Of a stretch of DNA of 64,000 nt, positions 41,618 to 50,478 are shown piece after piece. A program made the translations under genes and the position numbers. The DNA comes from CAIVAT01 sp049317265 (GTDB lineage: Bacteria; Bacteroidota; Bacteroidia; Bacteroidales; FEN-979), in NCBI GenBank assembly GCA_049317265.1, contig JBMOIP010000014.1, positions 23,896 through 87,895 of the forward strand, read 5' to 3'. The notes under the pieces were generated by a model that was given only the letters and a program-made list of their open reading frames with translations, was not told the origin of the DNA and did not search any database. Within the stretch, counting starts at the first letter, position 1. Every line of letters begins with the position of its first letter.

Positions 41618-44449
41618 ATGATGAAGAAACTATTTGCCATCTTGATTTTTTTTGGCATTCCGGCGGCACTTATATCACAGGAACGGCTTCACAATATTGT
41701 TCCGGATACACATAATCTATTCTCCATCAGTGCCATAGCAACTAATAAATCACAGAGCCTCCGTCTGGTTCAGTCCCTGCCGCTGTTTTCAGTTGTTGTT
41801 GATAGTTTACTGATAACCAGTTGCAGTGACGCTCAACTCAAAGGTGATACGCTGTTTTTTGTGCTGGCCGGCAGCATCCGCGGTTGGGCTGCTATGGAGA
41901 AAGATTTCACCCCGGGTATCAAGTTCACTGTAAGGTTTACCAACTCCGGACAGAAAACCCACTTCATTGAAAACCTGGTACCTTTTGGCGAGAGCAATGA
42001 TAAGGTTTATATTACAGCTGCAGGTACCAAAGCCTGGCCTGAATATCTGTGCCGTTCGCACCTTTACCGGCCCGGATATGGCCCGGTAGGAGTGGTGCTG
42101 CCTGATAATGCCTGGCACCTTGGTTTTTCAGATAACAGGATCAATGATACACTTTCACTCACTGCCCTTGCAAGAAGAAGCCAGCGGGATCAGGAAAAAA
42201 CAGAGATCGACCGGTGGAAGATAACCCTCAAACCCGGAGGATGGGCTGAGTATGCTATGTATATTGACCTGCACACCGGAGAGTGGCACAATGGGCTTAA
42301 AATGATGTTCAAGGATCGTTGGCTTTACGATTTACCCGGGTTCGACAACAGCATGTTCAGGCGCAGCGACCTGGCATGGATGAAAAACAGTTTTATCATG
42401 TTGCTGCAGTTTGCATGGGATAAGAAGTACTTCGACTACGGTAAACAGAAATATGAATTTTATGAAAAATTGTTTGAATACGATTCATTGACAGGTGGTT
42501 ATGATATTTTTACCCTTTGGCCAACATGGCCGAGGCTTGGCCTTGATCAGCGGAACCAGTGGGATATGTACCGTGACCTGCCTGGTGGATTGAAGGAGTT
42601 ACGGGCCCAGGTTGAATTCACACACAAGGCTGGTAAAAAATATTTTATCTCGTTCAATCCATGGGACGAAGGGACCAGGAAAGAGGACCAGTTAAAAGGA
42701 ATGGAAGATCTGCTGCGTGCCACAGATGCCGATGGAGTCGTCCTTGACACAAAAGGTTCATCCAGCCGGGAACTTCAGGCAGCTGCCGACCTGGTAAAGC
42801 CGGGAATTATCATGTATAGCGAAGGAATGGCGGTTCCAAAGGATATGCCGGGCATTGTCACCGGCAGGGTGCATGATGCCCTGGTATTGCCACCGCCACT
42901 GAATCTCAACAAGTTCATCAAACCCGATTTTGCCATCTTCAGGGTACTGCAGCTGGCCGATGACCGTCTCCACCGCGAACTGGCCATCTCCTTTTTCAAC
43001 GGTTACGGTGTCGAAATCAATACCATGCGCCCCGGAAGACCCGGGTGGATGGAGGAGGAGTTCTCCTACCTGGGAAGGACAACCAGAATACTGCGTGAAA
43101 ATAGGTCAGTCTTCAGCAATGGATCATTTGTGCCATTGATTGAAACTTTGACCGATTCCATTTATGTAAACAGCTGGAAGGGAGTAGGAAAGCAATTGTT
43201 TACGATTTATAGTGCAAAGCCGGGCGGATACGAAGGTAATTTGTTTGAGTTTCCTGATTCTTCAGGAGTATTTGAGAGGCAAATTTCGGAAAACCAACTT
43301 CATTTCGTTGATCTTTGGAATCACCAGGAAGTAAAACCAATCGTTGGAAACCAAATAACATTCATTCCTGTCCATATCAGTGCATTTGATGCCGCATGGC
43401 TTAACACCCGCCGCGAAGGAGAAGCAGGATGCATTGGCGCCTTTCCCACGGCGCTGAAAGTGAGTGTGAAAGGCAGTGTGCTGACCGTTATAGCGGAATC
43501 CGGCGATCGGATTGTGCTGACCGGCGGTAATCCAACTTATCGGTCTAAACAGATTGTTTATCCGGTATCAGGAACAACGGTCGATTACCGTAAAATATTC
43601 CCGAAACCGGTCGACAAAATCGTTGTTCAACTGTTTACTGCATCCGAACTGGTTGATGAAGTTGTGGTTCCCATCAATATTGCCCTGCCGGTATTGGTGA
43701 GCCGTGAGGAAACTGCTCAAAGGATCGTAAAGTCCATTACAGGGATGGTTGATATCCCTGCAGGCAAATTCCGGTTTTATACCAAGCGAGCTCCCGGCAC
43801 ACCGGATCCATTTATTCCATTTCCTGATTTCAGCGATACAACCATTGTTGAGATGCCACATTTTTTAATGGACAAGTATCCCGTTACCAATTTACAATAT
43901 AAGATATTTGCTGATCAAACATCTTATATTCCGTCTGATACAACAAATTATCTAAGGCATTGGTTTAATAATGCTCCTCGGATTGGAACGGAAAATCTGC
44001 CGGTTGTTTATATCAGTCCTGAAGACGCTTCTGCCTATGCTTCCTGGGCAGGAAAACGGCTTCCTACCGAACAGGAGTGGCAGTACGCTGCCCAGGGAAG
44101 CGATATGAGAAAGTATCCGTGGGGAAATAAAATGGATTCAACAAAATGTAATTACAACCTCAACTTTGCCACCCCGGTCAATAAATATCCCAAAGGGGGC
44201 AGTGCTTTCAAAGTATTGGATATGGTAGGAAATGTCTGGCAGATGACCGCTGATGTGTATGATAATGGCAGCTATTATTACCGCATCATTCGTGGTGGCA
44301 GCTACTATCATCCGACTGAAAGCATCTGGTATGTCAACGGAGGGCCATTACCCGTTGACCATCCTGAAATGTTACTTCAAATATCGCCCGGCCTCGACCG
44401 CAACGCCACCGTAGGCTTTCGCTGCGTCTCCGACACCCTTAAACCTTAA
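41618..44449 (+). CDS. Secreted TIM-barrel-like protein fused to a SUMF1-like domain
   Basis: The protein has 943 residues with a signal peptide (about 1-21). A beta-rich N-terminal region (about 25-230) precedes a TIM-barrel-like stretch (about 290-480), with strand ends such as GGYDIFTLWPTWPRLGL, KYFISFNPWDEG, ADGVVLDTKG and GIIMYSEGM. These carry the aspartate and glutamate residues expected of a glycoside hydrolase, though I cannot name its family. A beta domain follows (about 490-690). The final 708-940 is an FGE-sulfatase (SUMF1-like) domain with FLMDKYPVTN, RLPTEQEWQYAAQG, KVLDMVGNVWQMT and IIRGGSYYHP. The segment where true FGEs have their two catalytic cysteines has none here, so formylglycine formation is unlikely. 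A binding or accessory role for that domain is inferred. Confidence 0.72.
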   Translation: MMKKLFAILIFFGIPAALISQERLHNIVPDTHNLFSISAIATNKSQSLRLVQSLPLFSVVVDSLLITSCSDAQLKGDTLFFVLAGSIRGWAAMEKDFTPGIKFTVRFTNSGQKTHFIENLVPFGESNDKVYITAAGTKAWPEYLCRSHLYRPGYGPVGVVLPDNAWHLGFSDNRINDTLSLTALARRSQRDQEKTEIDRWKITLKPGGWAEYAMYIDLHTGEWHNGLKMMFKDRWLYDLPGFDNSMFRRSDLAWMKNSFIMLLQFAWDKKYFDYGKQKYEFYEKLFEYDSLTGGYDIFTLWPTWPRLGLDQRNQWDMYRDLPGGLKELRAQVEFTHKAGKKYFISFNPWDEGTRKEDQLKGMEDLLRATDADGVVLDTKGSSSRELQAAADLVKPGIIMYSEGMAVPKDMPGIVTGRVHDALVLPPPLNLNKFIKPDFAIFRVLQLADDRLHRELAISFFNGYGVEINTMRPGRPGWMEEEFSYLGRTTRILRENRSVFSNGSFVPLIETLTDSIYVNSWKGVGKQLFTIYSAKPGGYEGNLFEFPDSSGVFERQISENQLHFVDLWNHQEVKPIVGNQITFIPVHISAFDAAWLNTRREGEAGCIGAFPTALKVSVKGSVLTVIAESGDRIVLTGGNPTYRSKQIVYPVSGTTVDYRKIFPKPVDKIVVQLFTASELVDEVVVPINIALPVLVSREETAQRIVKSITGMVDIPAGKFRFYTKRAPGTPDPFIPFPDFSDTTIVEMPHFLMDKYPVTNLQYKIFADQTSYIPSDTTNYLRHWFNNAPRIGTENLPVVYISPEDASAYASWAGKRLPTEQEWQYAAQGSDMRKYPWGNKMDSTKCNYNLNFATPVNKYPKGGSAFKVLDMVGNVWQMTADVYDNGSYYYRIIRGGSYYHPTESIWYVNGGPLPVDHPEMLLQISPGLDRNATVGFRCVSDTLKP

Positions 44450-44474
44450 CACTTAATCACTTAATCACTTAACC
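44443..44474 (+). repeat. 8-bp tandem repeat ACTTAATC after the fusion gene
   Basis: Two perfect ACTTAATC copies (44451-44466) with imperfect copies on each side (ACCTTAAC and ACTTAACC). The first overlaps the last codons of the fusion gene, and the last abuts the stop of the convergent CAP-SPOR gene. Confidence 0.8.
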
Positions 44475-44475
44475 T

Positions 44476-45516
44476 TTATTTCTTCAACAACCACGCATCC
44501 TTATAGGTTCCCTTCACCTCCTTTAGTTTGGCCATAACGGTTGTCTTGTTGGTAGATTCAAAGGCTGAAACCCTTATTTTACCATCTTTATCGAGGACCC
44601 TGGCAAGCGGATAATCACCTGATATCAACTGATTTACGAGTTTATTTGCAGCTTCCAGCGCCAAATTTGTTTTTACGATGATATAGTAGGTTCCTGTAAT
44701 TGAATCTTTGGACTGATTTATTTCCGGAGGAGTGCCGGAGAGTGAATCAACCGGTTTTAAATGCAAGGAGTCGTTCCGGTTTTCCGCCAGCGTGTCAGCT
44801 TTAACATGGACGGTTTTGGCAGCCTTTGGTTTTTTCGGTTTTACGGGGGCGGGAATGATAGGTTTTCCAATAGGTTTAATGGTATCTGCTACCTTAGGTC
44901 TGGTGCCACAAACAAACACCTCACCATCAGGATCAGTAACCTCCCCAAACCAGGCGCATGCGTAGTTTTCACAAACTGCTATTCCAATTGCATTCCATGG
45001 TCTTCCAAGCCACTTCCCGGTATTGAGTAAAAAGCTGTTGAAGTAGTCCTCCGTTTTCCAAACCATCATGATAGTATCAGTTACCAGGGGATTATTCTCC
45101 CAATATACAATTTCATATGCCCTGGATGGATACCGGGTTAGTTCGCGCGGCTTATCCCAAACGGAATTCTTCTTGCTTTCATCTTTTGGATAACAGAACG
45201 GGAGCCAGCCTCCCTTGTTTGACCATGAGTGAAAATTGCAGGAACCTTGATCCGGGTGGTTGATAAGCAGATCTTTGGCGTGTAATGCAGCGACCTTCGA
45301 CAAGGACTTTGAAAGTGGAATGGGAGGGAGGTTGTTTTGTTCACGGTAAGCGTTGATCATCCTGTACAGTTCCATCTCCCCCCGGTTAATGCAAAAGCCT
45401 GCCGGAACTGCAGGACCCTGCTTTATTACTGTTTGGCCGGTGCTGGGATTGCAGATAAACAGGGAAATAACCAGCAGGGAGACCGGTACCGAAAATTTTC
45501 CTTTTAGCTTTTTCAT
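44476..45516 (-). CDS. Secreted CAP (SCP/PR1-like) protein with C-terminal SPOR domain
   Basis: The protein has 346 residues with a signal peptide (about 1-28). The CAP domain (about 45-205) begins EMELYRMINAYREQNNLPPI and has AALHAKDLLINH, a histidine in NFHSWSNKGGW and the ending GIAVCENYACAWFG. A lysine- and proline-rich linker (about 210-240, PVKPKKPKAAK) leads to a SPOR-like peptidoglycan-binding domain (about 270-346, starting TYYIIVKTNLALEAANK). SPOR domains bind denuded glycan strands, so the protein may sit at the septum or wall. CAP domains bind lipids or act in extracellular defence, but their biochemical role is unsettled. Its start overlaps the stop of the GH172 gene by four bases (ATGA), so the two are translationally coupled. 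Confidence 0.88.
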   Translation of the reverse strand: MKKLKGKFSVPVSLLVISLFICNPSTGQTVIKQGPAVPAGFCINRGEMELYRMINAYREQNNLPPIPLSKSLSKVAALHAKDLLINHPDQGSCNFHSWSNKGGWLPFCYPKDESKKNSVWDKPRELTRYPSRAYEIVYWENNPLVTDTIMMVWKTEDYFNSFLLNTGKWLGRPWNAIGIAVCENYACAWFGEVTDPDGEVFVCGTRPKVADTIKPIGKPIIPAPVKPKKPKAAKTVHVKADTLAENRNDSLHLKPVDSLSGTPPEINQSKDSITGTYYIIVKTNLALEAANKLVNQLISGDYPLARVLDKDGKIRVSAFESTNKTTVMAKLKEVKGTYKDAWLLKK

Positions 45517-47510
45517 TGTCTCTTTTCGGATGGCAATTTCTGATTTGCACTTATAACCAGTTTATTTCCCGTGTCAATCAACCGGGCATAAAATGAATAG
45601 GCGCCGTAATTATTCTCAATTTTCAATAAAAGTTTATTCCACCCGGGTTTCATCATTAATTCAATTTCAGCCTGATCCGGTTCGGCAACACGTTCGCCCA
45701 GGTAACGGAACACCTCCTTGTCGTTGAAAAACACCTTCCCGCCATCATCAGTCCCTACAAAAAGCGTCGTTTTGGAGTTATCAGGTGAGTAAATATAGGT
45801 GAGTGCATAAGTGACTACCAATTCATGCGGGTTAACTTTATCAACGAGCGACATCAGTCCGCTTTCCGGAGTTTGTAAGTAACTCCAGCGTATTGGTTTC
45901 CCTGCCGCACTGTGATAATCGGTCGCCAGGTTAATATTGGTTTCAGGAGCATACACCGAATCAAGTCCGCGGCGGGTTAAACCGATCTTCCGGGGATTTG
46001 AAAACGGACCCAGGATATACCATTCAGGAATATAGACTCTTTTGGGTTCCATGCTGACCCCGTCAAGGCCGATAAAAAAGCTTTTTGAAAGTGGATCCTT
46101 GCCTGTGACCACAAACCTGATCTCGATCGATTGCCTTTGGTTTTTAAGATTCAGCATGGTGACCTTGCCGTTTGGAAGGATGTAAGGCGAGTATCCATTG
46201 ATTTTCCCGGCCATGACACCATTTACAAATATATCGGCATTGCCATACTCGGGCCCCCTCGAATAATAGAGGTTCAAATCGTAGACCGATTCCTTTAATC
46301 CGTTGATATCAAGTCCAAAGGAGGATTTGTTCCGGGATTCAATCACGATTTGCCTGTTTTCACCCCATTCAGGTCCTTCATCCGACATGTCAACAACCCT
46401 TGATTTTAATCCTTCGAGGGTGAATTTCAGCTTTTCAGCTTCATACATCCTGGCAGGTTTGACAATCCGCAAGGGTATTCTTTGACCTGCAATCGGGAAT
46501 GACGGAAACGATGCATGAGGTTCCATCTGGTACCAGTAAGCCGTTGAACTGTAGTCGGCAATATCCTGGTTTCCATGTCCATGTTCAATGGTTACTTTAA
46601 TATTTTTCTTGAACGGAATCGGATCCATGATGTAAAACCGATAAGCGGAAATCTGGCCAATGGAATCGTTCTTGTATACCAACCCGCTATAAGGGCCGGC
46701 AAATTCACCCTGGTTGAAATACCACCCTGCCGAAAAGAGATCTTCTGTTCCTGTTCCATGAACGGATGGTTTCTTTTCGCCATCTACATATATCATCTCA
46801 TCACCTTCCAGGAAACCAAGCCTGCCGTCATAAGATTGGATATTGAGGTTTACTCCCACCAGGTGCCCTTTCCCTTCCGCCCTGAGCAGGACAAAATTTG
46901 AGTCATAATTGGTCCTGATACTCCTTGTCCACTGGGCATGAAAATAGGCTACATCAGATTCAAGGGCTCCTTCAAATTTCTGATAATCTACCTGGTATAA
47001 AAAACCATCCACATTCTGGCGGGTTTCATTGGCGATTTCGATCCGGGCTGAACGTTCAAATGGCATCGGGAAATAGCATACGTATCCGCCACTACTCATT
47101 CCAAGGTACTGAGATACATAAGGCTTGTACTTAAAGCCGCAACCGAAGAAATCACCAAGCGGAACCTCCACCGATGGTTTGGATTCATTATCCCAAAAGA
47201 TTCTCAACACAATCCGCCGCAGGAAATAGGGATCCCTGGAATCGATGGCAAACCAGATTCTTACAATCATTCCCGGACCTTCAGCATCGAAAATATTTAC
47301 TTTCTTACCGGGTCCGATCGAAATCCTGTCATTATTTCCACCGGAAGTGTCGGAACTTGAAACCTGGATCAATTTGCTGCTCTTCAGGTATGGAAGGGCT
47401 GCCGGGGATAAAAGATGTTGAATATCCGTTCGGTAACCTGTATTGCAGGAGGAAAAACCTAGGGTTAAAAGCAGGGATAAACCTGCTACAACGGAAAACA
47501 AAACTTTCAT
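45513..47510 (-). CDS. GH172 family (DUF2961) glycoside hydrolase
   Basis: The protein has 665 residues with a likely lipoprotein signal (LGFSSC, Cys about 22). The DUF2961 double beta-jelly-roll (about 60-370) has LGDFFGCGFKYKPYVSQYLG, CYFPMPFERSARIEI and the family signature VHGTGTEDLFSAGWYF. A C-terminal region (about 380-660) resembles carbohydrate-binding or PA14-like domains. GH172 members act on difructose dianhydrides and on arabinofuranosides such as mycobacterial arabinan; this protein could use any furanoside. It is preceded by its own -7 box (47529-47536) squeezed between it and the upstream MGH-like gene, and it is coupled to the CAP-SPOR gene. Confidence 0.92.
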   Translation of the reverse strand: MKVLFSVVAGLSLLLTLGFSSCNTGYRTDIQHLLSPAALPYLKSSKLIQVSSSDTSGGNNDRISIGPGKKVNIFDAEGPGMIVRIWFAIDSRDPYFLRRIVLRIFWDNESKPSVEVPLGDFFGCGFKYKPYVSQYLGMSSGGYVCYFPMPFERSARIEIANETRQNVDGFLYQVDYQKFEGALESDVAYFHAQWTRSIRTNYDSNFVLLRAEGKGHLVGVNLNIQSYDGRLGFLEGDEMIYVDGEKKPSVHGTGTEDLFSAGWYFNQGEFAGPYSGLVYKNDSIGQISAYRFYIMDPIPFKKNIKVTIEHGHGNQDIADYSSTAYWYQMEPHASFPSFPIAGQRIPLRIVKPARMYEAEKLKFTLEGLKSRVVDMSDEGPEWGENRQIVIESRNKSSFGLDINGLKESVYDLNLYYSRGPEYGNADIFVNGVMAGKINGYSPYILPNGKVTMLNLKNQRQSIEIRFVVTGKDPLSKSFFIGLDGVSMEPKRVYIPEWYILGPFSNPRKIGLTRRGLDSVYAPETNINLATDYHSAAGKPIRWSYLQTPESGLMSLVDKVNPHELVVTYALTYIYSPDNSKTTLFVGTDDGGKVFFNDKEVFRYLGERVAEPDQAEIELMMKPGWNKLLLKIENNYGAYSFYARLIDTGNKLVISANQKLPSEKRQ

Positions 47511-47528
47511 ATACTATCTTTCAGCCTG

Positions 47529-47536
47529 CAAAGTTA
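47529..47536 (-). promoter_or_regulatory. Bacteroidota-type -7 box for the GH172/CAP-SPOR pair
   Basis: The minus strand reads TAACTTTG (full TAnnTTTG match), 18 bases before the ATG at 47510, in the 28-base gap after the upstream gene's stop codon. Confidence 0.45.
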
Positions 47537-47538
47537 CG

Positions 47539-49683
47539 CTATTTCTGATTTTCATCCATCAGCAATTTAGCGATGATGGCATCCCAGATATAATTTGGAG
47601 GGCAATTCAGAACTTCATTGTCCGGACTGTATGATTCCCAATAGTTATGGTTCTTTGAAAGCTGGACATTTACTGCGTTTACCATTTTCCCAGCCAGCTG
47701 GTGTGCCTGGTCATTAAATCCGTATTGGCGCAAACCATTGTAAACCATGTAATCCCATAACATCCAGACGGGACCGTTCCATTTGCAGCAGTAGTCTACA
47801 TAAGGACTGTACCAAGGGTCCCGGGCCGATAATGTCGGAACCCCGTATTTTCGCCAGAATTTGGTCGTGTCTGTCAGGGTTGAAACAAGCCGTGCTGCCC
47901 GGTCTTTTGGGGCAGCCCCTGCCCATAAAGCAAGGAAGCCGATGATCTCCTGCCGCTTCAGGTCGCGGGTCATAAACTGGAAGGTATGGTCCTTTTTATT
48001 CACCGAGTAATAAAAGCCTGAAGTTTCGTCCCACATCCGCTGATTCACAAGTACCGAAGTCGAATCGGCAAGCGCCAGCCATTTTTTCGCATCGGAGCTT
48101 TTGCCCAGGAGCTTCGCCATCTCTGAAAGGCTGCGTTCTTCTTTGATAACCATCAGCGTGAGGTCGAGACACTCCAGTTCATCGGAAATATCCTCCTTGT
48201 CCACATCAAGGTATCGTTCCGCAGAAACCTGGAAAACGGCATTATACCAGTCCCGTACATTTTCGATGATCCCGTTTGGCCCCCATTCAAAGGTGCCATC
48301 ATGGTCAGTGTCACGGTTTTTTATCAACCAATCCACGTATTTGGAACCGGAAACATAGGCATCTGCCAGGAAATCTTTGTCTTTACCTGCTTTATAAACC
48401 TCAAGGTTGATCCAGCTGAAAAAAGGTGCCGAGGTGGTTGGGGTGTTTTTATGAGGATAATCCTGGAGACCGCGTGGGCCATGGCGATAGGCAATCAGCC
48501 CGTCTTCGCGCTGCTGCTCCATATAAACCCTTTGCGAGCCTTCTGCCGACTGCGGATCCATATACGCATATGCCAGCATGCTGAGCGATTCATGCAACAC
48601 CTGGTGTCCATGACCCCAGCCCCACAAAGGATTGCGTGAAAAAACATAAAAATTATGGGTGGTTTTTCCGGTAGGAGGAACCATACATCCCCGGGCAAGG
48701 TTGAAGGCCCCAAGATATGCCAGTTTTTCCGGCTGGCTTTTAAAAGCCAGCCGGGGAACTTTAGCAAAAAGGATAAGGTTGTCCTCAAAATAGGTTCTTA
48801 ACATGAACTTCTTTACAGAATCAACCTTCCTTATCATAGATACCTCATCCTCTTTCTCCTCCTGAAATCCACGCAGATACCTGAAGTTAACCGTCTCACC
48901 TGGTTTTAACCTCTTTTTCATGTGTAAGGCAATAAAATCAACCATACCGTCCTGCTTCATATTCAATGAGTCAGTTCGTTTATTGGAATAGAAGTCGGTT
49001 TTAATATTGATATAAAAATCGGTCATATTACCGGAATACCCGCCATGCGACGAACTTTCCCTGTTGCAGGTGAAAAAATCCCTGACCCTTGACGGGTATC
49101 CGTATTGTGCCTTCAGGCTGCTGATAAGGCGATAGGAACTTTCATGCCGATGGGTTACGTAGCCGTCTGAATGAAGGTCGTATTTAACGATCTCAAGTGA
49201 GTCATTTCCCAACTCAAGCACCGGATAGGCTGCAACTTCATGCGTGATTTTATCTGTGTTTTTTATCTCCATATCCACAATGGCGATGGAGGAACTGAAG
49301 ACCAGGAAGGTCTCCTTTACCAAAATCCCCCGGATTGGCTCGTATTCAAGAATCGCCATGTCGGGGAACGAGAACTTTACAACCGGTTTTGCCAGGAATT
49401 CACCAATCCCCTCTACGACAACCTCATCAACTTTCCAGATGCAAAACATCCGACCTGCCTGATCGGATGAATAGGTGACCGGACTGCAATCAGAGTAGTA
49501 ATCCATCTTATAGGCCTTGTCACCATACAATTGAGACCGTGCCATAGCAGCACAATATGTGGTATACAACGGATCGTTGGCTTTGGCATGAATGCGGACA
49601 TAGTCCTCAATGGGTTTAAACTGCTGGCAAAACACGGCCAGGCCTGAAAGAAAGAAAACGAGAAAAATGGAACACTTTTTCAT
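47539..49683 (-). CDS. GH63/MGH-like alpha/alpha-barrel glycoside hydrolase (paralogue 1)
   Basis: The ATG at 49683 gives 714 residues and a proper signal peptide (MKKCSIFLVFFLSGLAVFCQQ); an ATG 18 codons upstream would add a hydrophilic tail. An N-terminal beta-sandwich precedes an (alpha/alpha)6 barrel of the mannosylglycerate-hydrolase or GH63 C-terminal type. Signatures are FVFSRNPLWGWG-like (here YVFSRNPLWGWGHG), HESLSMLAYAYMDP, DTDHDGTFEWGPNG with likely acid residues, and the late WNGPVWMLWDYMVYNGL. GH63 enzymes hydrolyse alpha-glucosides, classically the outer glucose of N-glycan precursors, but these two paralogues could act on other alpha-glucosides. It shares long blocks with the gene at 51158-53266. 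Genes for GH172 and CAP-SPOR lie downstream. Confidence 0.85.
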   Translation of the reverse strand: MKKCSIFLVFFLSGLAVFCQQFKPIEDYVRIHAKANDPLYTTYCAAMARSQLYGDKAYKMDYYSDCSPVTYSSDQAGRMFCIWKVDEVVVEGIGEFLAKPVVKFSFPDMAILEYEPIRGILVKETFLVFSSSIAIVDMEIKNTDKITHEVAAYPVLELGNDSLEIVKYDLHSDGYVTHRHESSYRLISSLKAQYGYPSRVRDFFTCNRESSSHGGYSGNMTDFYINIKTDFYSNKRTDSLNMKQDGMVDFIALHMKKRLKPGETVNFRYLRGFQEEKEDEVSMIRKVDSVKKFMLRTYFEDNLILFAKVPRLAFKSQPEKLAYLGAFNLARGCMVPPTGKTTHNFYVFSRNPLWGWGHGHQVLHESLSMLAYAYMDPQSAEGSQRVYMEQQREDGLIAYRHGPRGLQDYPHKNTPTTSAPFFSWINLEVYKAGKDKDFLADAYVSGSKYVDWLIKNRDTDHDGTFEWGPNGIIENVRDWYNAVFQVSAERYLDVDKEDISDELECLDLTLMVIKEERSLSEMAKLLGKSSDAKKWLALADSTSVLVNQRMWDETSGFYYSVNKKDHTFQFMTRDLKRQEIIGFLALWAGAAPKDRAARLVSTLTDTTKFWRKYGVPTLSARDPWYSPYVDYCCKWNGPVWMLWDYMVYNGLRQYGFNDQAHQLAGKMVNAVNVQLSKNHNYWESYSPDNEVLNCPPNYIWDAIIAKLLMDENQK

Positions 49684-49734
49684 TTGTATAGCGGATTGAA
49701 CCTGAATTATGGGATGAAAATACTCTTTTTTTTG

Positions 49735-49742
49735 CATCTTTG
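49735..49742 (+). promoter_or_regulatory. Near-consensus -7 box for the CMD-like gene
   Basis: CATCTTTG matches seven of eight positions of TAnnTTTG, 51 bases before the ATG at 49794. Confidence 0.3.
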
Positions 49743-49793
49743 CGCTTTAGTAATCCAACATCCAATTGTTAAACAAACATAAAAACTTTTCAT

Positions 49794-50324
49794 ATGCCAC
49801 TATTAAACTTAATTGAAAAAGAAGAGGCTACCGGAACGGTAGCTGTGATTTATGAATCCATGGTCAACACCATGGGCTTTATTCCAAATGCCTTTAAAAT
49901 ATTCAGTCCAAGTACACACGTTCTTGAAAATCAGGTTGGTAACCTTGGTTATTTTATGCGTCATAAAACCCTGAGCGGAAAACTGCTTGCATTCATCCGT
50001 TTGCTGGTTTCCGAACAGGAACAATGTACCTATTGCATTGGCATGAATGCAGGAATTTTGCTGCAATATGGCGTGTTACCTGAAATGATTGCTGAGATCA
50101 AACTGGATCCCATGAAGGCGCCACTGGAAGAAAAGGAACTTGCCATGTTGAAATTCGTGCTCAAAGTGGTGAAAAATTCCAACTCTACGGAGAAAGCAGA
50201 TGTTGATCACCTAAGAAGTCTGGGTTGGAACGATGGTGAAATTCTTGAAGCTACTTATCACGCAACTTCTGCCGTTGCCTCCGATATGATCTTCAACGCT
50301 TTTAAACTTGAGTTGGACAGGTAA
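49794..50324 (+). CDS. Carboxymuconolactone decarboxylase/AhpD-like peroxidase-related protein
   Basis: The protein has 176 residues and no signal peptide. It is an all-helical CMD/AhpD fold with the peroxidase-related pattern GFIPNAFKIFS and SEQEQCTYCIGMN. The redox pair Cys78-x-x-Cys81 is present, but the His usually four residues after the second Cys is Asn85. In AhpD the His, Cys pair and Glu form a proton relay, so activity may be altered. Members reduce peroxides or act as decarboxylases. It sits alone between divergent hydrolase genes, with a palindromic repeat in the 154-base gap after it. Confidence 0.88.
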   Translation: MPLLNLIEKEEATGTVAVIYESMVNTMGFIPNAFKIFSPSTHVLENQVGNLGYFMRHKTLSGKLLAFIRLLVSEQEQCTYCIGMNAGILLQYGVLPEMIAEIKLDPMKAPLEEKELAMLKFVLKVVKNSNSTEKADVDHLRSLGWNDGEILEATYHATSAVASDMIFNAFKLELDR

Positions 50325-50379
50325 GTTGTTGCAGGTTTTGTTAATCCTGCGATAATCTTCATTTCTGGCTGACCTTTTT

Positions 50380-50463
50380 TTAACCACAAAGGCACAAAGA
50401 AATACACTGAGGTCACAAATTCTGCTTTGTGTCATTATGCCTTCATTGTGTCTTTATGGTTAT
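50380..50463 (+). repeat. Palindromic TTAACCACAAAG repeat after the CMD-like gene
   Basis: The left arm TTAACCACAAAGGCACAAAG (50380-50399) pairs imperfectly with the reverse of 50442-50463 (TTCATTGTGTCTTTATGGTTAT). Further weak pairing continues inward round TTCTGC. It shares the TTAACCACAAAG head with 21091-21102 and lies between two gene ends, where it could also work as a transcription stop for both. Confidence 0.72.
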
Positions 50464-50478
50464 TTTTGGTTTAATAGG

